From Rhodoferax sp. (GTDB taxonomy: Bacteria; Pseudomonadota; Gammaproteobacteria; Burkholderiales; Burkholderiaceae_C), in contig NZ_JAURYQ010000042.1 in the NCBI RefSeq assembly GCF_030653815.1, positions 81,386 through 145,385 of the forward strand: a DNA stretch of 64,000 nucleotides. Reading direction: 5' to 3'. Position numbers and translations under genes: made by a program. Under the pieces are notes generated by a model. That model saw only the letters and a list, made by a program, of their open reading frames with translations, searched no databases and had not been told where the DNA came from. Shown here one piece after another: positions 24,515-32,884 of this stretch. Numbering within the stretch: position 1 is the first letter of the stretch; each line of letters starts with the position of its first letter.

Positions 24515-25198
24515 TCATCCCGCAGTTCCCTGAATAATGCGTTTTCTCACCATTGACAAGTAGCTCAGCGCAAAAAGCGTGATCAGTTGCGCCATGTATT
24601 TGATCAAGCCCCGATACCGAATCTTGCGATATCCAAGCTGACATTTTATGACACTGAACGTGTATCCCGCTTTGGCCCAAATGCTCGCGTTGGCCTTTTT
24701 CAACTTGTCGATCAAGGCGTCTACAGTTTTCCTCTTCTTGAAATCCCGGCGCTTGCCATGCATCGTGGCAACTTGCCAGTCCACACTTGGGTGCTGCGCT
24801 TGAATCTTTTCGCGTTTAGTGATGCCGCGATAGCCGGGATCTGCAAACACAACATCCTCTTCGCCGCGCAGCAAAGCATGGGCTTGTGTGAAGCCGTCCT
24901 CATTGGCAGGAGTGCCCGTAACCGTATGAACCAAGCCGGATTCAGCGTCTGCGTCAACTTGGGCCTTGATATCGAAGTGCCAATGGTTGCCTCTATTGGT
25001 TTGGTGGATCTCTTGGGCAAGCTCATGCGTGCTTTTCTTGGTGGAGCTGTGTGCTGTAATCAAAGTAGTATCAGCAATGTGCAAATGGGAAATGGCAGGC
25101 GTCAATTTTTCGCATGCAGATTCAAAAGGTTTGATCAAGTCAGTCAACTCAGTCCTGGGCACAACAAGATTCATATCGCCAAGAAACTCACGTTGCAT
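24515..25198 (-). pseudogene. Decayed IS5-family transposase
   Basis: This 227-codon frame keeps FLGDMNLVVPRTELTDLI from an IS5 N-terminus. It then jumps to LHIADTTLITAHSSTKKS, with about 60-80 residues between missing. The core ESGLVHTVTGTPANEDG and YRGITKRE are kept, but NQWYFGMKAHIGVD is degraded to NHWHFDIKAQVDAD. The C-terminus ends early. It differs from the copy at 20.8 kb, so it is a separate older insertion. The flanks 24316-24514 and 25199-25300 hold no gene I can support. Confidence 0.75.
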
Positions 25199-25300
25199 GT
25201 TCTCTTAGTGACTAATTAAAATCCGGTGGTGACGAAGGTGGCTTGTTTCAGTTATTACGATGACGATTGCAGAGCTTTCCTAGATTTTAATAACCTATTT

Positions 25301-26137
25301 TTAAAATCTTCTCAACTCATTTAAAGCGATTTCAAAAGAAGTTGTCGTGATACCAAGAGAGTTAATTTTTGAAATATTTAGGCTTGAATCATGGGGTGGC
25401 TTTAATAGCCAATTGGAGTTGTCAACAATAGTTACTTTATTTTCTGCATGTATTATTGACGCAAGGGTTTTTAAAAAATCTATCCATTTCATTTTCCGAG
25501 GACCCGCAATATGAAAAATACCACTCTGATTATTTTCAATCAAACTTTTGATAACTTTTGGAATATCATTTATATAAACTGGATTTCGTAATATATCTGG
25601 ATATCCGACTGCAATATCACTTTCAAAAGTATTTGTTCCAACTTTAATTTGATTATCCTTCTCATCATATCCATATAATGGTTCGATTCTGATCACGAGC
25701 GCATCTTTTAACTTTAAAACCAATTTTTCCGCTCGAATTTTTGACCTAGCATATTTGTTTGTAGAATCTGGAATATCTGTTTCAGAGTAATTTCCAATTT
25801 TTCCATTAAACACATATGATGATGATATAAAAATCATTTTTGCATTTATTTTTCTGCATATTTTGGCGATATTTTTTGCAGTATCATAATTTAACGTTTT
25901 ACAAAGCTTTGGATCTTTTTCACACAAAAAATAGCTTGAAAGAGCAATTGTGTCAATTACAATATCCGGTTTCTCAATATTTAGAAATTCTTCAAGTCTA
26001 TTTATATCTGTTGCATCAATCTGTTTAACAAAACTATCATGTGAATTTTTACTCGCCCCGACTACCTCGAATTCATTAGAGAGATACTTCATTAGTTTAC
26101 CCCCCAAAAATCCAATTCCAAATATTGCTATTTTCAT
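25301..26137 (-). CDS. RmlD-like NDP-4-keto-hexose reductase
   Basis: Start ATG 26137 (MKIAIFGIGFLGGK); in-frame codons upstream of it lack similarity to the family. The 278-residue SDR has GIGFLGG at 7-13, FISSSYVFNGKIGNYSETD and the catalytic YARSK, all typical of the RmlD/EvaE group. It probably reduces the C4 keto group at the end of the dideoxyhexose pathway, with the C-methyltransferase, 2,3-dehydratase and Gfo/Idh/MocA reductase nearby. AT-rich like its neighbours. About 110 bases upstream (26140-26250) are less AT-rich and may be another IS scar, unrecognised. Confidence 0.8.
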   Translation of the reverse strand: MKIAIFGIGFLGGKLMKYLSNEFEVVGASKNSHDSFVKQIDATDINRLEEFLNIEKPDIVIDTIALSSYFLCEKDPKLCKTLNYDTAKNIAKICRKINAKMIFISSSYVFNGKIGNYSETDIPDSTNKYARSKIRAEKLVLKLKDALVIRIEPLYGYDEKDNQIKVGTNTFESDIAVGYPDILRNPVYINDIPKVIKSLIENNQSGIFHIAGPRKMKWIDFLKTLASIIHAENKVTIVDNSNWLLKPPHDSSLNISKINSLGITTTSFEIALNELRRF

Positions 26138-26286
26138 AATTGTCCAAATTTTTGGCGTTCTCGCTGGAACCTTACTGCAACGGGCTGTACAGGTCGCATA
26201 AGAAGATGGCCAGCTTAAGGTCTGCGCTAAGGTTTGGTGCAGCGCCATCTCCGAGCCTTAATCGTAAGTCAAGGATTTACTTAATT

Positions 26287-27255
26287 TCATTGAGCCTTTT
26301 CAAACAATTCTTCTATTAACCGTGCTTGATTAATATTTTGCATGTACTCATCATCTAAACCAACTTTTGAATGAACTAAATTATAAAAGTATATTAACAT
26401 TTTTTTGAAATGATCATCAGGCGAAAGTTTTATGCATTCTATCTTTCCATCAGATTCTAGAATTATTGATGGTTCGAACCCAGGTGCTGCTGTAAAAATT
26501 CTGGGGGCAGTAATTTTGCCATTACTCCCCCATATCTCGATACTATTTTGGTAGTAATTATCGAATCCAAATGTTACCTGTGAAGTAAGCTTACCATTTT
26601 TCTGCTTCAGGAAAGCACTACCCCATATATCAACATTCTTGTCTGATGAAAATTCGAGACTAGCGCTATCGACATAGATTTCACTCCCCAAGAACATTTG
26701 TGATATTTTCAAGGTGTACGCGCCCGCGTCAAGCAGTGCCCCACCACCTAGATCCTTTTGGTATCTTATATTTTCCTTGTCGCGAAATGGTGGAAAACCA
26801 AATGATGATCGTATAGATCTTAATTCCCCAATCCGGCCGCTCTCTAATAGGTTTTTGATAAATAATAGCTGGCAATGAAAGCGAAACTGAAAATTTTCAA
26901 CAAGGACAACGTTTTTTTGCCTTGCCAAGTCATTGAGTTCAACAACCTCATTCAATGTGCAAGCCAATGACTTCTCCACCAATACATGAATATTTTTATT
27001 GACAGATTTTTTAATCCAATAGTAGTGTAAACTATTGGGAAGTGGTATGTAGACTGCGTCCAAGTCCTCATCTAAAATTTGATTATATCCATTAAACGCT
27101 TTTGTCTTAAATATTTTGGCATACTCTTCAGCTTTACATGTTGATCTGCTTGCAATACCGTGGAGTTTGTATTGCTCTAGATCGTTAATTGCGGGAAGAA
27201 CATATCGTTTCGCAATATTCGCACAGCCCAATACTCCAATATTTATTTTCTTCAC
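26287..27255 (-). CDS. Gfo/Idh/MocA family NDP-sugar oxidoreductase (probable 3-ketoreductase)
   Basis: The 322-residue protein has an N-terminal Rossmann fold (INIGVLGCANIAKRYVLPAI), AVYIPLPNSLHYYW, the EKSLA version of the family's EKP motif (catalytic Lys at about 95), and LGGGALLDAGAYTLKI. Members adjacent to a 2,3-dehydratase reduce the 3-keto group of NDP-3,4-diketo-2,6-dideoxyhexose with NADPH. It lies 7 bases downstream of that dehydratase. Together they make the 2-deoxy step. A role in an inositol or aminosugar pathway is possible but less likely. Confidence 0.85.
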   Translation of the reverse strand: MKKINIGVLGCANIAKRYVLPAINDLEQYKLHGIASRSTCKAEEYAKIFKTKAFNGYNQILDEDLDAVYIPLPNSLHYYWIKKSVNKNIHVLVEKSLACTLNEVVELNDLARQKNVVLVENFQFRFHCQLLFIKNLLESGRIGELRSIRSSFGFPPFRDKENIRYQKDLGGGALLDAGAYTLKISQMFLGSEIYVDSASLEFSSDKNVDIWGSAFLKQKNGKLTSQVTFGFDNYYQNSIEIWGSNGKITAPRIFTAAPGFEPSIILESDGKIECIKLSPDDHFKKMLIYFYNLVHSKVGLDDEYMQNINQARLIEELFEKAQ

Positions 27256-27262
27256 TTTGTTA

Positions 27263-28666
27263 CTACTTGAACGTTATACTGGCTATTAAATTTCGAGCCT
27301 GAATATTCAAATAATTATTATATTTAATAAATATTGCAAGTTGGCTCAAAGTCATCCATATGAAATTTTCTGGCAATTCGATAGGTATCTCGTCACCTGC
27401 TATCACAATCATGTTGCGGTTTTGTTCTTTATAAAATCTACCGCCTTCTTCTGATTGATTCGTATCTAAATATATTTTTTCGCGAGGCGCGGAAAGTAAA
27501 TATTCCAAAAACGGGATGCTGGCTTTCTGCAACCTATAGTCACCAGTAAGAGTCTGAACTGTTGGTGCGAACTCCACAATATCGTAATTCCCACATTCAA
27601 ATTTTGTTTGTACTGCAAAATGCAATTTTTCATTAATTTCTTTGCAAACGAATGCACATAACCCCTCTTGGGCTGGCTCGACCATCGGCTGCGACCAACT
27701 CGCCACCTCTCTATTGCTAATTTCTACGTCTACTCCAATGATTTTGAAAAATCTATTATCAATTCTCTTTATTTCAGTATCAGTTATTTGCCAACCATTC
27801 ATATCGATGAGAGGGATTTTTACAATATCTAAACTATTTCCGCTTTTGATCTCAGTTATAAAAGTTATGATTTGCTCAATACTATTAAAACTATCTGAGG
27901 AATCTAGAGCCGACTTTAACATCCGATTTCCATTAAAGCTAAGATTTCCTAGAAAACCATAAATATCAATAATTTGCGGATCGAAAGATCCCATTGGAAT
28001 TCCCGAAATTACCGTTCGAGTATCCATGTTTACAAGATTTTCGGTCTGCATGAGTGATTTAAGTTGTCCAAGCGTCAGCCAGATGTAATTCTCAAGTAGT
28101 GGTACTTCTTCATTTACCTGAATAATGATGTTTCTATTTCTTTTTTTTAAAAATCGACCCCCCTGCTCAGACTGTAGCTGATCTAATAAAATTTGACTTT
28201 TATCTGCATTTTGAAAATAGTCAAGGTATGGTGGCTTCTTGCCACCATGTATTTGCTTATAATTGCTTCTAGTTGCTTGCAAGGTCGGTGACAATTGCAC
28301 ACAATTTACGTTTCCCGGTTCAATCTTTGCTTGAACTAGAAACTGCAATACTCCATTTATTTCTTTTGTTATGAATCCGAGATATCCAACTTCAGGTTGA
28401 TTTATAATTGGCTGATCCCAGGATTTTATATTCCCCATTGTTGTATTTATTCTTATTCCATCAATGGAGAAAAATTGGCCTGATTCATGTCTTAAATTTC
28501 CCAGCTTGGCATCAAGATGCCATTTCCGCAATTTAGAAAAAGGTACTTTTTGTACAGAGACATTAACGGCGTTGTTTTGTTGGTTTATCCATGATATTAC
28601 TTTTCCAATATCTGTCGTATCGAGAGCACTTTTTAGAAACTTGTAATTAATTTTTGATTTGTTCAT
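27263..28666 (-). CDS. NDP-hexose 2,3-dehydratase (EvaA/TylX3 family)
   Basis: The 467-residue protein consists of two related halves (about 10-225 and 240-465), each with W-QP, EPGN or ECGNYD, PTxQ and a Q-SE-GGRF-x-RN motif (QSEQGGRF near 165, QSEEGGRF near 404). This duplicated fold is diagnostic of NDP-hexose 2,3-dehydratases, which remove the C2 hydroxyl from NDP-4-keto-6-deoxyglucose. They are best known from actinomycete antibiotic pathways (vancosamine, tylosin). It opens the dideoxysugar gene block and is very AT-rich. The needed rmlA/rmlB products are not encoded intact in this window. Confidence 0.92.
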   Translation of the reverse strand: MNKSKINYKFLKSALDTTDIGKVISWINQQNNAVNVSVQKVPFSKLRKWHLDAKLGNLRHESGQFFSIDGIRINTTMGNIKSWDQPIINQPEVGYLGFITKEINGVLQFLVQAKIEPGNVNCVQLSPTLQATRSNYKQIHGGKKPPYLDYFQNADKSQILLDQLQSEQGGRFLKKRNRNIIIQVNEEVPLLENYIWLTLGQLKSLMQTENLVNMDTRTVISGIPMGSFDPQIIDIYGFLGNLSFNGNRMLKSALDSSDSFNSIEQIITFITEIKSGNSLDIVKIPLIDMNGWQITDTEIKRIDNRFFKIIGVDVEISNREVASWSQPMVEPAQEGLCAFVCKEINEKLHFAVQTKFECGNYDIVEFAPTVQTLTGDYRLQKASIPFLEYLLSAPREKIYLDTNQSEEGGRFYKEQNRNMIVIAGDEIPIELPENFIWMTLSQLAIFIKYNNYLNIQARNLIASITFK

Positions 28667-28706
28667 ATATAGCTTGCTTCGTTTTATGAAAATAATGTCT
28701 TTTTCA

Positions 28707-28838
28707 ATTAAGGTTTAACCGGCTCGTAAGTGTCTTCAAATGTCACTGTTGGCTTCATTGAGATAGTTGCCTGACTGCACTTTGATAATTCTGGAATGCT
28801 GCTGGGGGGACTATCTTTAAGTCCCACTAAACCTTAAT
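28707..28838. repeat. 132-bp segment with perfect 11-bp inverted ends
   Basis: ATTAAGGTTTA at 28707-28717 is the exact reverse complement of TAAACCTTAAT at 28828-28838. The segment lies in the 192-base gap between the wzz stub and the 2,3-dehydratase gene, in the leader of the sugar operon. A small GGGAC/GTCCC stem occurs at 28808-28825. It may be the remains of a miniature element or a regulatory stem. No gene is visible. Confidence 0.4.
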
Positions 28839-28858
28839 ATCGTGATCTGAACAGCCCG

Positions 28859-29080
28859 CTAAAACCCAATAACGGCGCTGCTTTGTTTGCAAGGGATGCC
28901 TAAAGCCAACAGGCCGGCAGCTAGGGGGGCGAGGATGAGCAGGCGGAGGTTGTCAGCTACGACCTGGAGGAGGTCTAGTAGACTGATTTCGTCGTCTTCA
29001 GAAGTCATGGATTGCTGCGCTTCGCTCGCAATGACGGATTCGGGGGTTTGAGGCATAGGTTCATTCATGGGGTTTGCCAT
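28859..29080 (-). pseudogene. wzz: Truncated wzz (chain-length determinant) stub
   Basis: The 73-codon frame has DDEISLLDLLQVVADNLRL then LILAPLAAGLLALGI, the cytoplasmic tail and first transmembrane helix of a Wzz/GNVR polysaccharide co-polymerase. It then ends with a short unrelated tail (PCKQSSAVIGF). The periplasmic domain and second helix are missing. The N-terminal residues VIASEAQQSMT come from the dispersed 32-bp repeat. It overlaps the regulator gene by 20 bases. As it stands it cannot set O-chain length unless the short peptide has an unknown role. Confidence 0.75.
29004..29035 (-). repeat. Dispersed 32-bp repeat, copy 2 (inverted)
   Basis: GTCATGGATTGCTGCGCTTC and on to CGCAATGAC is the reverse complement of the copy at 3126-3157, with one mismatch. 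It lies within the N-terminal coding part of the wzz stub, read in frame. The two copies face each other across 26 kb of polysaccharide genes. Confidence 0.85.
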
Positions 29081-29432
29081 CCTTCAAAGCATCCTGCTTT
29101 TGCGTTTCTCGCTCTAAAAGTGCTATTTCTTCACGCAGCTTTTCATATTCAGCCATCTTGCGTTGCAGAAAGCGTTTGGTCAGCGCGGCTTTTTCAGCCA
29201 TGCCAATGGGGGTGAGCAGGTAGGCATAGCCCAGTTTGTTGGGGTTTTTGCTGAAGTTGCCCATCTTGATCCAGCCTTTTTCAAGCAAGGCTTTCAGGCA
29301 AAAATTGATGCTGCTGACGTTGATGCCAACTTCTTTGGCCAGGGTCCGCTGGGTCATGCCGGGCTTGTCCTGGAGCAATTTGAGCGTCCAGAATAAGGTG
29401 TCGTCGTTGGCAGACTGGCGGCGGGTGGGCAT
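29061..29432 (-). CDS. MarR-type EPS-associated transcriptional regulator
   Basis: The 123-residue protein has a winged-helix domain (TLKLLQDKPGMTQRTLAKEV, then GINVSSINFCLKALLEKGWI as the recognition region) followed by a basic, coiled-coil-prone C-terminus (KRFLQRKMAEYEKLREEIAL). It matches the small MarR-like proteins found at the head of exopolysaccharide loci in betaproteobacteria. It is the first gene of the minus-strand locus and probably controls it. The 194 bases up to dnaB (29433-29626) should hold divergent promoters, but I cannot call the boxes with confidence. Confidence 0.85.
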   Translation of the reverse strand: MPTRRQSANDDTLFWTLKLLQDKPGMTQRTLAKEVGINVSSINFCLKALLEKGWIKMGNFSKNPNKLGYAYLLTPIGMAEKAALTKRFLQRKMAEYEKLREEIALLERETQKQDALKDGKPHE

Positions 29433-29626
29433 GTGGGATTTGGAATGGCTACCGCAGCCAATGCGCGCCCGGGTGAGCGTGTGACAGATTGGCCGATAGC
29501 GTGCGTTGTTTTATTTTCAAACGATTGTAGCTTCAAGAGTAGCCCCCATATTTGGCAAATTTGTTACTTTCCGTTCGCACAAGGGCGCGCTGCAGGTCGT
29601 AACATCCGGGGTCTTAAGGAAACACC

Positions 29627-31036
29627 ATGTCTGCCATTCTCTCCTCCCTGAACGACGACTTGGGCACCGACCGCCAGGTAGCCCAGTTGCGTATTCCGCC
29701 GCATTCCATCGAGGCGGAGTCCAGCGTGCTCGGGAGCTTGCTGCTCGACAACGCCGCCTGGGACCGGGTGAGCGATGTCCTGTCGGAAAACGATTTTTAC
29801 CGCTTTGAGCACCGCCAGGTGTTTGCCGCCCTGAGTTTGCTGATCAACAGCGGCAAACCGGCCGATGTGATCACGGTGTATGAGCAGTTGCAGAGCTCGG
29901 GCAAGGCCGAAGAAGTGGGTGGCCTGCATTACCTCAATGCGCTGGCGCAGTACGTGCCCAGTACCGGCAACATTCGCCGTTACGCCGAGATCGTGCGCGA
30001 ACGCTCCATTTTGCGCAAACTGGTTTCCACCAGCGAAGAAATTTCGGCCAACGCCTTCAACCCCAAGGGCCGCCCGGTGGCGGCGATTCTGGACGAAGCC
30101 GAACAAAAGATTTTCAATATTGGCGAGGAGGGCGCCCGCACCAAACAGGGCTTTCAGACCATGGACACGCTGGTGGTTGAGTTGCTCGACCGGGTGCAGG
30201 AAATGGCTGACAACCCCAATGACGTCACCGGTGTGCCCACCGGTTTCTATGACCTGGACCGCATGACGGCCGGCTTGCAAGGGGGTGACCTGGTGGTGCT
30301 GGCGGCGCGCCCGTCGATGGGCAAGACGGCGCTGGCCATCAATATTGCCGAGCATGTGGCGCTCAATGAAGGCTTGCCGGTGGCCGTGTTTTCGATGGAA
30401 ATGGGCGCGGCGCAACTGGCCGTGCGTATTGTGGGCTCCATTGGGCGCATTGACCAGGGTCATTTGCGAACCGGCAAGTTGACCGATGATGAATGGCCGC
30501 GCCTGTCGGAAGCCATCGAAAAGCTGCGCACCATTTCCCTGCACATCGACGAGACGGCTGGCCTGACGTCGAGCGAGTTGCGCGCCAATGCACGCAGGTT
30601 GTCACGCCAATGCGGGCAGTTGGGCCTGATTGTGGTGGACTACCTGCAACTGATGAGCGGCTCCAACGGCAGTGACGGCGAAAACCGTGCGACCGAGCTG
30701 GGTGAGATTTCCCGTGGCTTGAAGATGCTGGCCAAGGAACTGAAATGCCCGGTGATTGCCTTGTCGCAGCTGAACCGAAGCGTGGAACAGCGCCCGGACA
30801 AGCGCCCCATGATGAGCGACTTGCGTGAGTCGGGCGCCATTGAGCAGGACGCCGACATCATCATGTTCATTTACCGCGACGAGTACTACACCAAGGATGC
30901 CTGCAAGGAACCCGGCGTGGCCGAGGTCATCATTGCCAAGCAGCGTAACGGCCCCACCGGGGTCGTCAAGCTGACTTTCCTGAACAAGATCACCAAATTC
31001 GAGTCGATGGCCAGTGGGGCGAGTGGGGACTTCTGA
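29627..31036 (+). CDS. dnaB: Replicative DNA helicase
   Basis: The 469-residue protein has the full DnaB layout. The N-terminal domain reads LRIPPHSIEAESSVLGSLLL with DNAAWDRVSDVL. A linker follows, then the RecA-like domain with ARPSMGKTA (Walker A), FSMEMGAAQLAVR, VVDYLQLM (Walker B) and SQLNRSVEQRPDKRP, ending DADIIMFIYRDEYY and KQRNGPTG. It unwinds DNA at the replication fork as a hexamer. AAGGAAACACC precedes the ATG. It converges with the PhoH gene, leaving 10 bases between the two stop codons. GC-rich backbone gene marking the right edge of the polysaccharide locus. Confidence 0.97.
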   Translation: MSAILSSLNDDLGTDRQVAQLRIPPHSIEAESSVLGSLLLDNAAWDRVSDVLSENDFYRFEHRQVFAALSLLINSGKPADVITVYEQLQSSGKAEEVGGLHYLNALAQYVPSTGNIRRYAEIVRERSILRKLVSTSEEISANAFNPKGRPVAAILDEAEQKIFNIGEEGARTKQGFQTMDTLVVELLDRVQEMADNPNDVTGVPTGFYDLDRMTAGLQGGDLVVLAARPSMGKTALAINIAEHVALNEGLPVAVFSMEMGAAQLAVRIVGSIGRIDQGHLRTGKLTDDEWPRLSEAIEKLRTISLHIDETAGLTSSELRANARRLSRQCGQLGLIVVDYLQLMSGSNGSDGENRATELGEISRGLKMLAKELKCPVIALSQLNRSVEQRPDKRPMMSDLRESGAIEQDADIIMFIYRDEYYTKDACKEPGVAEVIIAKQRNGPTGVVKLTFLNKITKFESMASGASGDF

Positions 31037-31046
31037 CCCCAACTAA

Positions 31047-32708
31047 TTAAAGTACTTCACTCGCAAAATCCGCCAACCGTGAACGCTCGCCGCGCGCCAG
31101 CGTGATGTGGCCGCTGTGTTGCCAGCCCTTGAACTTGTCTACCGCATAGGTCAGGCCGGACGAGCCTTCGGTGAGGTAAGGCGTGTCGATTTGTGCGATG
31201 TTGCCCATGCAAATGATTTTGGTGCCGGGGCCAGCGCGGGTGATCAGGGTTTTCATCTGCTTGGGCGTCAGGTTTTGCGCCTCGTCGATGATCACGTACT
31301 TGTTCAAAAAGGTGCGACCGCGCATGAAGTTCATGCTTTTGATCTTGATGCGGCTGCGAATGAGTTCGTTGGTGGCGGCGCGGCCCCAATCACCGGCGGC
31401 GGTGTCGGTTTTGCCCAGCACTTCCAGGTTGTCGTCCAGGGCGCCCATCCAGGGGCCCATTTTTTCTTCTTCGGTACCCGGTAAAAAGCCGATGTCTTCG
31501 CCCACGCTCACGGTGGCGCGGGTGACAATGATTTCGGTGTAGCGCCGCTCATCAAGCACCTGCGTCAGGCCCGAAGCCAGTGCCAGCAGTGTTTTGCCGG
31601 TGCCGGCCGTGCCGGTCAGGGTGACAAAGTCGACCTCCGGGTCCATCAACAGGTTCATGGCAAAGTTTTGTTCCCGGTTGCGGGTCGAAATGCCCCACAC
31701 CGCATTTTTCAGGTGGGTGAAGTCTTTGAGGGTCCTGAAAACCGCTGTTTTTTCGCGAATTTCCGTGACCTTGGCGTACAGGCTGGGCTCACCCGGTGCT
31801 TCAAAATACACAAACTGGTTGATCAGCAGTTGCGGCACCACCGGCCCGGTGACCCGGTAAAAGGTGTGGGCGCCTTGCTGCCAGCTTTCCACCGTGCTGC
31901 CATGGGTGTTCCAGAAGTCGGTGGGCAGGGCATAGGCGCCGCTGTACAGCAGGTCGCCGTCTTCCAGGGTTTTGTCGTTTTGGTAATCTTCGGCGCTCAG
32001 GCCCAGTGCGCGGGCCTTGACGCGCATGTTGATGTCTTTGGAGACCAGCACCACGTCGCGCGGGGCGTGCTGTTTGCGCAGGGCTTCCACCACGCCCAGA
32101 ATCTGGTTGTCGGCCTTGCCTTGTGGCAGGCTGGCGGGGAGTTCGTAGCTGAGCAGCTGGGTCTGAAAAAACAAGCGCCCACGCGCTTCGGTGTGCCCGG
32201 TGGAGTTCAGCGGCAAGCCGGTGCGGATGTCCGAGCCCTGGTGCTCGGCCAGGGCATCGAGCGAACGGCTGGTTTGACGGCCGTTTCTGGCCACTTCGGT
32301 CATGCCTTTTTTGTGCCCGTCGAGCTCTTCGAGCACGATCATGGGCAAAAAGACGTCGTGCTCCTCAAAGCGGAACAGGCAGCTGGGGTCGTGCAGCAGC
32401 ACATTGGTGTCCAGCACAAAAAGCTTGCTGGGGCCTTCCAGCCGGCGTTTGGGGCGGCTGGTGGCTTGCACGGCGGGCGCTGGTTCACGCCGGCGCTTGG
32501 CCGGGGCGGGTGGCAGCGCTGCGGGTGCGGTGGTTTGCTGGGCAGGCGCGGCCAGGGTGACGGGCGGCTGCTCGGCCACCAGGGCTTCTGGCAACTTGGC
32601 TGACGGCGTTTTTTGCGTGCTGCTTTTGGTTCTGGGACGGGCTGGCACGTTGAAGTCCTGTTGCGACAACAAGGCGGCGCGTTTGGTCGGGGCAGTGGGC
32701 AAAGGCAT
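31047..32708 (-). CDS. PIN domain-PhoH family ATPase
   Basis: Start ATG 32708 (MPLPTAPTKRAA) has AGGAG 8 bases upstream; a longer in-frame start lacks this. The 553-residue protein starts with about 90 low-complexity Ala/Pro/Arg-rich residues. A PIN nuclease domain follows (LFVLDTNVLLHDPS; VLVSKDINMRVKA), then the PhoH ATPase (LTGTAGTGKTLLAL Walker A; YVIIDEAQNLTPKQ Walker B; TRAGPGTKIICMGN). This PhoH2/YlaK type is linked to RNA unwinding and cleavage. The exact target is unknown. It precedes a terminator of the upstream bcp gene. Confidence 0.92.
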   Translation of the reverse strand: MPLPTAPTKRAALLSQQDFNVPARPRTKSSTQKTPSAKLPEALVAEQPPVTLAAPAQQTTAPAALPPAPAKRRREPAPAVQATSRPKRRLEGPSKLFVLDTNVLLHDPSCLFRFEEHDVFLPMIVLEELDGHKKGMTEVARNGRQTSRSLDALAEHQGSDIRTGLPLNSTGHTEARGRLFFQTQLLSYELPASLPQGKADNQILGVVEALRKQHAPRDVVLVSKDINMRVKARALGLSAEDYQNDKTLEDGDLLYSGAYALPTDFWNTHGSTVESWQQGAHTFYRVTGPVVPQLLINQFVYFEAPGEPSLYAKVTEIREKTAVFRTLKDFTHLKNAVWGISTRNREQNFAMNLLMDPEVDFVTLTGTAGTGKTLLALASGLTQVLDERRYTEIIVTRATVSVGEDIGFLPGTEEEKMGPWMGALDDNLEVLGKTDTAAGDWGRAATNELIRSRIKIKSMNFMRGRTFLNKYVIIDEAQNLTPKQMKTLITRAGPGTKIICMGNIAQIDTPYLTEGSSGLTYAVDKFKGWQHSGHITLARGERSRLADFASEVL

Positions 32709-32748
32709 TTGAAACTCCTGCGCGTTGGAAAATTGTGAGGTCAAAAAT

Positions 32749-32782
32749 AAAAAAGCCGCCAGGTCAACCGGGCGGCTTTTTC
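32749..32782 (-). terminator. Rho-independent terminator of bcp
   Basis: AAAAAGCCGCC and GGCGGCTTTTT form a strong stem around a 10-base loop. On the minus strand the stem is followed by a T-rich run (TTTTTTATTTTT). It lies about 100 bases beyond the bcp stop and just upstream of the PhoH gene. The symmetric A and T tracts may make it work in both directions. Confidence 0.8.
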
Positions 32783-32884
32783 AAAATACAGAATGTGGTC
32801 TTCGGCATGCGATTGATTATGCATGAGCCTTGTGACGGAACTGCTGGGTGGGTGTGTTTGGGGTCATCAGAACCCCGGTCAGGG

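Noticed and set aside
29433..29626. A JUMPStart/ops element before the polysaccharide operon
   Set aside because: A partial GGCCGATAGCGTG is present but on the dnaB-facing strand and differs from the GGCGGTAGCGT core.
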